NCBI RefSeq assembly: GCF_017299535.1
Contig: NZ_CP071238.1
Coordinates: forward strand, 3,472,001 to 3,536,000
DNA from: Serratia marcescens subsp. marcescens ATCC 13880
GTDB lineage: Bacteria; Pseudomonadota; Gammaproteobacteria; Enterobacterales; Enterobacteriaceae
DNA length: 64,000 nt
Reading direction: 5' to 3'
In this document: piece by piece, positions 59,228-64,000 of the stretch
Layout: each line of letters starts with the position of its first letter
Position numbering within the stretch: position 1 is the first letter of the stretch
Notes under the pieces: generated by a model
Database searches by the model: none
Told to the model about the DNA's origin: nothing
What the model saw: the letters and a program-made list of their open reading frames with translations, nothing else
Made by a program: the position numbers and the translations under genes

Positions 59228-59827
59228 ATGAGCCAGAGCCATTTCTTCGCCCATCTGTCCCGCCTGAAACTGATCAACCGCTGGCCACTGATGCGCAACG
59301 TGCGCACCGAGAACGTCTCCGAACACAGTCTGCAGGTGGCTTTTGTCGCCCACGCGTTGGCGGTGATCAAGAACCGCAAGTTCAACGGCAATCTCAACGC
59401 CGACCGGGTTGCGCTGCTGGCGATGTATCACGACGCCAGCGAAGTGATCACCGGCGACATGCCGACGCCGATCAAGTACTACAATCCGCAGATCGCCCAC
59501 GAATACAAGAAGATCGAAAAGATCGCCCAGCAAAAGCTGCTGGACATGATCCCCGCGGAACTGCGCAACGATTTCCGCACCATTCTCGATGAGCACTATT
59601 ACAGCGAAGATGAAAAGCAGGTGGTAAAGCAGGCGGACGCATTATGCGCCTACCTGAAATGCCTGGAGGAGCTGTCTGCCGGCAACAACGAATTTACCCT
59701 GGCCAAGGCGCGGCTGGATAAAACCCTGGAACAGCGCCGCAGCCCGGAAATGGACTACTTCATGGAAGTGTTCATTCCCAGTTTCAGTCTGTCATTGGAC
59801 GAAATCAGCCTCGACAGCTCGCTGTAA
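59228..59827 (+). CDS. yfbR: 5'-Deoxynucleotidase YfbR
   Basis: YfbR removes phosphate from deoxyribonucleoside 5'-monophosphates and takes part in the salvage of thymidylate. The 199-residue length equals that of E. coli. It is an HD-domain phosphohydrolase with the metal-binding residues in [17 protein letters not shown], in [20 protein letters not shown] and in [15 protein letters not shown]. The ATG at 59228 is chosen because it gives [16 protein letters not shown]; an in-frame start 23 codons upstream is in untranslated sequence. It is convergent with yfbS. Confidence 0.96.
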   Translation: MSQSHFFAHLSRLKLINRWPLMRNVRTENVSEHSLQVAFVAHALAVIKNRKFNGNLNADRVALLAMYHDASEVITGDMPTPIKYYNPQIAHEYKKIEKIAQQKLLDMIPAELRNDFRTILDEHYYSEDEKQVVKQADALCAYLKCLEELSAGNNEFTLAKARLDKTLEQRRSPEMDYFMEVFIPSFSLSLDEISLDSSL

Positions 59828-59833
59828 CCCCGC

Positions 59834-59854
59834 CGGCGCAGCCTCGTTGCGCCG
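59834..59854. terminator. Bidirectional terminator between yfbR and yfbS
   Basis: A perfect 7-base stem CGGCGCA / TGCGCCG with a 7-base loop abuts the yfbS stop codon (TTA at 59855) and is followed by TTAAAAA. Confidence 0.7.
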
Positions 59855-61687
59855 TTAAAAACCGTAGAGCCACGGCACCACAATCACGCTGACCGCCATC
59901 ACCAACAGGGTGAACGGCACGCCGAGCCGCACGAAATCGCCGAACTTGTAATTGCCCGGCCCGAGAACCAGCGTATTGACCGGTGAAGAAACCGGCGTCA
60001 TAAAGGCGGCGGACGCGGCGACGGCGATAATCATCGCGAACGGGTATGGCGATACCCCCATTTCGCGCGCGGCGGCGATGGCGATCGGCGCCATCAGCAC
60101 CGCCGTCGCGGTATTGGAAATAAACAGGCCGATGGTGGCGCACAAGACGAACAGGCACAACAGCATCACGCGCGGCCCCGCGCCGCCGGCGACGTCCATC
60201 AGCCCGCTGACGATCAGATCCACCCCGCCGGTCTTTTGCAGCGCCTGCGCGAACGGCATCATGCCGACGATCAAAATAATGCTCGGCCAATGGATCGATT
60301 TATAGGCGCTCTCCATATCGATGCAGCGGAACTTGCCCATCAGCAAACAGGCGATCAGCGCCGCGATCGGGTTGGGGATTTCGTCGGTCAGCATCATCGC
60401 CACCATCAGCGCCAGGCAAAACAGCGCATGCGGCGCCTGCGTGATGGCCGGCGCCACTTCGTCCACCTCGGCCGGCAGATTGAGCACGATAAAGTCGTGG
60501 GTTTTGGCCTGCAGCTGACGAATCGCCTTCCAATCGCCGATCACCAGCAAGATGTCGCCCAGTTCCAGCGGCTCGTCCACCAACTTGCCGCCCAGCGTCT
60601 CGCCGTGGCGGCGGATGCCCACCACGTTCAGATCGTAGCGGCTGCGGAACGCCGCTTCGCGCAGGCTTTTGCCCAGCAGCGCTGAGTCCGGGATCAGCGA
60701 CACTTCGGCCATGCCGACGTTGCGCGACTGTTCCGAGAAGTAATCGCCGCGCAGCACCATCGGCTCCAGCCGCTGCTCGCCGCAGAATTCGCGCAGATCG
60801 ACCTGGCTGTCCGACATGTCGATCAAGAGGACGTCGCCCTCGCGCAGCTCGGTGCTGCCGGAGGCGCTGACCATCACCCGCCGGAAGCGTTTCCAGCGCT
60901 CGATGCCCACCACGTTGGCGCCATAGCGCGCGCGCAGGTGCAGCTCGTCCAGCGAACGCCCGATCAGCGGCGAAGCGCTGCGGACAGCCAACCGCCGCGC
61001 GCGGCCGGTAAGCTTGTAATCGCGAATCAGGTCACGGAAGGTGCGGCGCTGCCAGTCGTCGCCGGCTTTGCCCGTGTCGCCGCTGCCCAGCCAACGCCGG
61101 GCGATCAGCATGTAACCGACGCCCAGCGCCAGCACCGCCAGGCCAATGGGTGTCACGCTGAAGAAACCGAAACCATGGATGCCTTCACGCACCAGTTCGC
61201 TGTTGACCACCATGTTGGGCGGCGTGGCCACCAGCGTCATCATGCCGCTGATCAGCCCGGCGAAGCTGAGCGGCATCATCAGCCGCCCCGGCGCGATCTT
61301 CATTCTCGCCGTCACGCTGAGCACCACCGGGATAAAGATCGCCACCACGCCGGTCGAGCTCATAAATGCCCCCAATCCGGCGACCGTCACCATCAGCAGC
61401 ATCAACATTTTGGTTTCGCTGCTGCCGGCCACTTTCACCAGCCAGTCGCCCACCTGATAAGCCACGCCGGTGCGCACCAGCCCTTCGCCGATCACGAACA
61501 GCGCGGCGATCAAAATCACATTGGGATCGCTGAAACCGACCGTCGCCTCCTGCAAGCTGAGCGTGCCGCTCAGCACGAAAGCGATGATCACCAACAGCGC
61601 CACCACGTCCATCCGCAGCTTGTTGGTGGTAAACAGCACGATGGCAATCAGCAGTAAACTCAGCACCCACAGTAATTCGCTGTTCAA
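59855..61687 (-). CDS. yfbS: Divalent anion/sodium symporter-like protein with TrkA-C domains, YfbS
   Basis: YfbS is a SLC13/DASS-like membrane transporter with two cytoplasmic RCK/TrkA C-terminal domains in the middle. The 610-residue length matches E. coli. The membrane halves contain [17 protein letters not shown] and [19 protein letters not shown]. The RCK-like part includes [20 protein letters not shown] and two GDVLLIDM / GDILLVIG repeats. The TTG at 61687 is chosen over a TTG at 61705 because it has GAGG at good spacing and aligns with the E. coli start. The substrate is not established. Confidence 0.9.
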   Translation of the reverse strand: MNSELLWVLSLLLIAIVLFTTNKLRMDVVALLVIIAFVLSGTLSLQEATVGFSDPNVILIAALFVIGEGLVRTGVAYQVGDWLVKVAGSSETKMLMLLMVTVAGLGAFMSSTGVVAIFIPVVLSVTARMKIAPGRLMMPLSFAGLISGMMTLVATPPNMVVNSELVREGIHGFGFFSVTPIGLAVLALGVGYMLIARRWLGSGDTGKAGDDWQRRTFRDLIRDYKLTGRARRLAVRSASPLIGRSLDELHLRARYGANVVGIERWKRFRRVMVSASGSTELREGDVLLIDMSDSQVDLREFCGEQRLEPMVLRGDYFSEQSRNVGMAEVSLIPDSALLGKSLREAAFRSRYDLNVVGIRRHGETLGGKLVDEPLELGDILLVIGDWKAIRQLQAKTHDFIVLNLPAEVDEVAPAITQAPHALFCLALMVAMMLTDEIPNPIAALIACLLMGKFRCIDMESAYKSIHWPSIILIVGMMPFAQALQKTGGVDLIVSGLMDVAGGAGPRVMLLCLFVLCATIGLFISNTATAVLMAPIAIAAAREMGVSPYPFAMIIAVAASAAFMTPVSSPVNTLVLGPGNYKFGDFVRLGVPFTLLVMAVSVIVVPWLYGF

Positions 61688-61730
61688 AACGGCCTCATCC
61701 GGCAAATGTCCAAGGGTCTAAAAAATAGCA

Positions 61731-61755
61731 TAAAAAAACCCCGCCGAAGCGGGGT
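61731..61755 (-). terminator. Terminator after hxpA
   Basis: On the minus strand the stem ACCCCGC / GCGGGGT with a TTCG loop is followed by TTTTTTT. It is 29 bases after the hxpA stop. Confidence 0.92.
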
Positions 61756-61784
61756 CTAATCAATTAGGGTGAAGATAATGCCGC

Positions 61785-62441
61785 TTAAACCCGCCGGCGA
61801 ACGATCGCGCCCTGCGCCGTTTTATCGACGGCGATCTGCGCCAGCGAATCCAGCCGCAGGTCGACCTGCTCGAGCTTCGGCGCATCGGCCGGGGCGTTGA
61901 CCGCAATCACCTGGCAACCCGCCGCCAGGCCGGAGAGAATGCCGGCCGGCGCGTCTTCGACCACTACGCACTCGTGCGGCGCCAGCCCCAGGCGCTCGGC
62001 GCCCAGCAGATAGGCGTCGGGCTGCGGCTTGCCATGTTTAACCTGCTCGGCGGTGATGAACACCGCCGGCTGCGGCAAACCGCCGGCCTGGCGGCGAGCG
62101 CCGGCCACCGGCACCGAACCGGAGGTGACGATCGCCCAAGGGATGCCGAGCGCGTTCAGGCGCTCCAGCAACGCAATCGCGCCCGGCAGCGCGCGAACGC
62201 CATCGGTATCCTGCGCTTCCACCTGCTCCAGCAATTGGAATTCGCGCTGAATTTCCGCTTCGCTTTCGCCCGGCATAAAGTGGCGCAGAGAAGTAATGGC
62301 CTGTTTACCGTGAATGAAGTCCAGCACCGCTTGCGGGTCGACGCCGCGGCGCTCGGCCCAGTGCGTCCAGGCGCGCTCTACCGCCGGCAGCGAATCCACC
62401 AGGGTGCCATCAAGATCGAACAGAAAACCCTTACACTCCAC
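61785..62441 (-). CDS. hxpA: Hexitol/sugar phosphatase HxpA (YfbT)
   Basis: HxpA is a HAD-superfamily phosphatase that removes phosphate from sugar and hexitol phosphates. The 218-residue protein has motif I FLFDLDGTLVDSLPAVER, motif II VTSGS, a motif III lysine in KHGKPQPDAY and motif IV in VVEDAPAGILSG. The GTG at 62441 is used because AGAGG is well spaced and it corresponds to the E. coli start; a TTG seven codons upstream is possible. It lies 17 bases after yfbU and forms a unit with it. Confidence 0.92.
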   Translation of the reverse strand: MECKGFLFDLDGTLVDSLPAVERAWTHWAERRGVDPQAVLDFIHGKQAITSLRHFMPGESEAEIQREFQLLEQVEAQDTDGVRALPGAIALLERLNALGIPWAIVTSGSVPVAGARRQAGGLPQPAVFITAEQVKHGKPQPDAYLLGAERLGLAPHECVVVEDAPAGILSGLAAGCQVIAVNAPADAPKLEQVDLRLDSLAQIAVDKTAQGAIVRRRV

Positions 62442-62458
62442 AGAAAACCTCTTCTTAA

Positions 62459-62953
62459 TCAAGCATTGATGATTTGCGCTATCTCAACGGCGCTCAAGTG
62501 ATACTGGCGCGGACAGGCCAACCAGATCGCCAGCATACGCTGGTATTTTTCCCACATTTTGGTCTGGGCGTTAAAACCGTGGCTGCCGGAATCAAAGTGA
62601 GTATAGCGCCCCTCGGTGCTGACCAGAAAACGCACGTAACTCAGGTAGCGCGCCTCGGTCGCGGCGTCGAAGCCGAGGAACGCCAGGCGGCGCTCGTCCA
62701 GATCCTGCTTCTCTTTCAGGTTGCCCCAGGAAACCTGCAGCGCATGATGCATTTCCATCACGTTGATGATGGTGCGGCACACCTCTTCGCTCAGTTCGCC
62801 GAAGTCGCGATCCAGCTCGCGCATTTGCAAACCGAAGCCGCGTTCGACGATGGTTTGCAACCGGCGATAACGATCGCCGTTGTCCGGATCGAGCAAGGTC
62901 ATCATCTTGTACTGATTCGACAGGATCAGCCGCTGGGCGTTGGTCATTTCCAT
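62459..62953 (-). CDS. yfbU: YfbU family protein
   Basis: This 164-residue protein is the same length as E. coli YfbU and begins [18 protein letters not shown]. It is a small helical soluble protein of unknown function. It has been linked to cell death by over-expression in E. coli. Conserved stretches are [12 protein letters not shown] and [13 protein letters not shown]. An upstream in-frame start adds 16 residues without similarity, so the ATG at 62953 is chosen. It is followed closely by hxpA. Confidence 0.92.
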   Translation of the reverse strand: MEMTNAQRLILSNQYKMMTLLDPDNGDRYRRLQTIVERGFGLQMRELDRDFGELSEEVCRTIINVMEMHHALQVSWGNLKEKQDLDERRLAFLGFDAATEARYLSYVRFLVSTEGRYTHFDSGSHGFNAQTKMWEKYQRMLAIWLACPRQYHLSAVEIAQIINA

Positions 62954-63064
62954 CAGGATTTCCTCATTTCTGTGTGATGGCGGGAGCATCGCACAGCGCA
63001 AGAACGCAGGAAATCACAACTCGACCGTTCTTTGATTTAAACCGGGGTTATTGGCGCTTAGACG

Positions 63065-63092
63065 AAAAAGGCCGCACAACGCGGCCTTTTTT
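63065..63092. terminator. Terminator after yfbV
   Basis: The perfect stem GGCCGC / GCGGCC with loop ACAAC has A and T runs (AAAAA / TTTTTT) on both sides. It lies between the end of yfbV and the upstream side of yfbU. Confidence 0.9.
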
Positions 63093-63095
63093 CAT

Positions 63096-63551
63096 TTACA
63101 GATCGTCGAGGAAGGTTTTGTCCAGCTGCTTGAAGGCGCGCTTGAGCAAATCAGCCAACGTCTGATAGGTCGGCGTGCCTTCGAGCGGCGCCACCGCCTG
63201 TCCGGCTTCCGTCAGCTTGTTGCGCACCTCATGGAACCATTGCAGCAGCGTCGGCGGTAGCGGCGTGACCGAACGGCGCCCCAGCCACCACAAGCCCTGC
63301 ATCGGCAGGCTGCAGGCGAACAGCGCGGTGGCGATCGCCGGGCCCAGTTGGCCGCCGAGCGCGATCTGCCAGGTCAGCGTGAAAATCGCCAACGGCGGCA
63401 TGAAACGGATAGCGAAACGGGTGGCACGCGCAACGCGGTTCTCCGGAAAGACCGGTGCCAGACGTTTGTCTGACGGCCAGGTTTTCATATAATGCTGCCC
63501 GCGCTGGAAGACCTGAAACCAGCTTACGGAACCGGACGGTTTGCTCGTCAT
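63096..63551 (-). CDS. yfbV: UPF0208 membrane protein YfbV
   Basis: YfbV is an inner membrane protein of the UPF0208 family. In E. coli it acts with MatP-type macrodomain insulation near the terminus, although the mechanism is unclear. The 151-residue length equals that of E. coli. Conserved parts are RRGQHY-like [19 protein letters not shown], two central hydrophobic helices and the C-terminal [17 protein letters not shown]. The ATG at 63551 gives the standard start. It is divergent from ackA, as in E. coli. Confidence 0.93.
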   Translation of the reverse strand: MTSKPSGSVSWFQVFQRGQHYMKTWPSDKRLAPVFPENRVARATRFAIRFMPPLAIFTLTWQIALGGQLGPAIATALFACSLPMQGLWWLGRRSVTPLPPTLLQWFHEVRNKLTEAGQAVAPLEGTPTYQTLADLLKRAFKQLDKTFLDDL

Positions 63552-63909
63552 TGCGTACCTCAACGTCACGTAAAGAAACTAAAAGCGTGCTGCCAGAGAC
63601 CATACTAAAAAATTTGAAGCTTTAAATTTATTTTGTGTTTGCACCGGGCTATCGGTATCCTAAGCCGGCCTTGTGGCCGGTAGAAGATGACGTAAATTTT
63701 GTCAACTTTTAGCCCTATAAAAATCAAGATTATTTAAACCGCAGAGAAATCATCGGTTTTTCCATCATCCTGTGATTTGTGCACTTCACATGATGTTAAT
63801 CATAAATGTCATCGGCACTATGCGCTACGCTTGTTGTCTGATTGACGATTAATTCACCACGTGTGTTCGATTTTCTTTTAACAACACGACTATTTAAGTA
63901 GGTACTTCC
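63552..63909 (+). promoter_or_regulatory. ackA upstream region with ArcA-like site
   Basis: The spacer between yfbV and ackA has a dyad CCGGCC-TTGT-GGCCGG (63665-63680) and an ArcA-like TGTTAATCAT (63794-63803, 9 of 10). ackA-pta is under redox control in E. coli, so an ArcA or FNR site is plausible. A clear promoter could not be assigned. Confidence 0.4.
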
Positions 63910-64000
63910 ATGTCGAGTAAGCTAGTACTGGTTCTTAACTGCGGCAGTTCTTCTCTGAAATTCGCCATCATCGATGCCGTTAACGGCGACGAATTCCTCT
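63910..64000 (+). CDS. ackA: Acetate kinase AckA, N-terminal part (cut by window edge)
   Basis: AckA converts acetyl phosphate and ADP to acetate and ATP, in overflow and fermentative metabolism. Only the first 30 codons are present. They read [20 protein letters not shown], where the NxGSSSxKF motif is the conserved phosphate-binding start of acetate kinases. The position next to yfbV matches E. coli, where pta follows ackA. The ATG is preceded by AAGTAGGTACTTCC. Confidence 0.96.
   Translation, partial: MSSKLVLVLNCGSSSLKFAIIDAVNGDEFL

Noticed and set aside
63771..63790. TGTGA and TCACA upstream of ackA as a CRP site
   Set aside because: The two half-sites are separated by ten bases, not six, so this is not a standard CRP site.

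Overview
The window is chromosomal DNA of a high-GC member of the Enterobacterales. Gene order and protein sequences follow the Escherichia coli ompC-micF-rcsDB-rcsC-gyrA-ubiG-nrdAB-yfaE block and its men-elaB-nuo-lrhA-alaA-yfbRSTUV-ackA block. The inserted genes, the clade 3 catalase and the HexS-type LrhA fit Serratia best (S. marcescens group). That assignment is inference, because no rRNA or other marker gene lies in the window. I see no tRNA, rRNA, insertion sequence, prophage or CRISPR array.

Layout. Positions 1-6000 hold the start of the porin gene ompC (minus) with its OmpR-type promoter, the antisense RNA MicF, an inserted pair (a DUF4186 protein and an MFS transporter), then rcsD and rcsB. 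From 6025 to 11695 the minus strand carries rcsC and gyrA. From 11908 to 16822 the plus strand carries ubiG and the aerobic class Ia ribonucleotide reductase genes nrdA-nrdB-yfaE. From 16858 to 17124 there is a small, previously easy-to-miss Hok/Mok/Sok-type toxin locus. Next come a divergent AraC regulator and FAD monooxygenase pair, yfaY, tyrP with a perfect TyrR box, yfaZ and catalase katA. From 24500 to 30168 lies the menaquinone operon menD-H-B-C-E, which lacks menF. elaB and an idnDO pair with GntR/IdnR-like and CRP-like sites follow.

Positions 33124-40270 are the most lineage-specific part: a YcdZ-like membrane protein, then a minus-strand run of an MFS transporter, a small membrane protein, an EamA-type transporter, a secreted cupin and a large thiamine-diphosphate enzyme, divergent from a LysR regulator. 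The tight spacing suggests an undescribed metabolic operon. From 40331 to 55397 is the complete 13-gene nuo operon for respiratory complex I (nuoC and nuoD fused). After a long AT-rich control region come lrhA/hexS, alaA, yfbR, yfbS, hxpA, yfbU, yfbV and the first 30 codons of ackA.

Functionally the window links envelope sensing (OmpC, MicF, Rcs phosphorelay), DNA topology and nucleotide supply (GyrA, NrdAB, YfbR), quinone synthesis (UbiG, Men) and the quinone-reducing complex I. Most native gene borders carry recognisable hairpin terminators.
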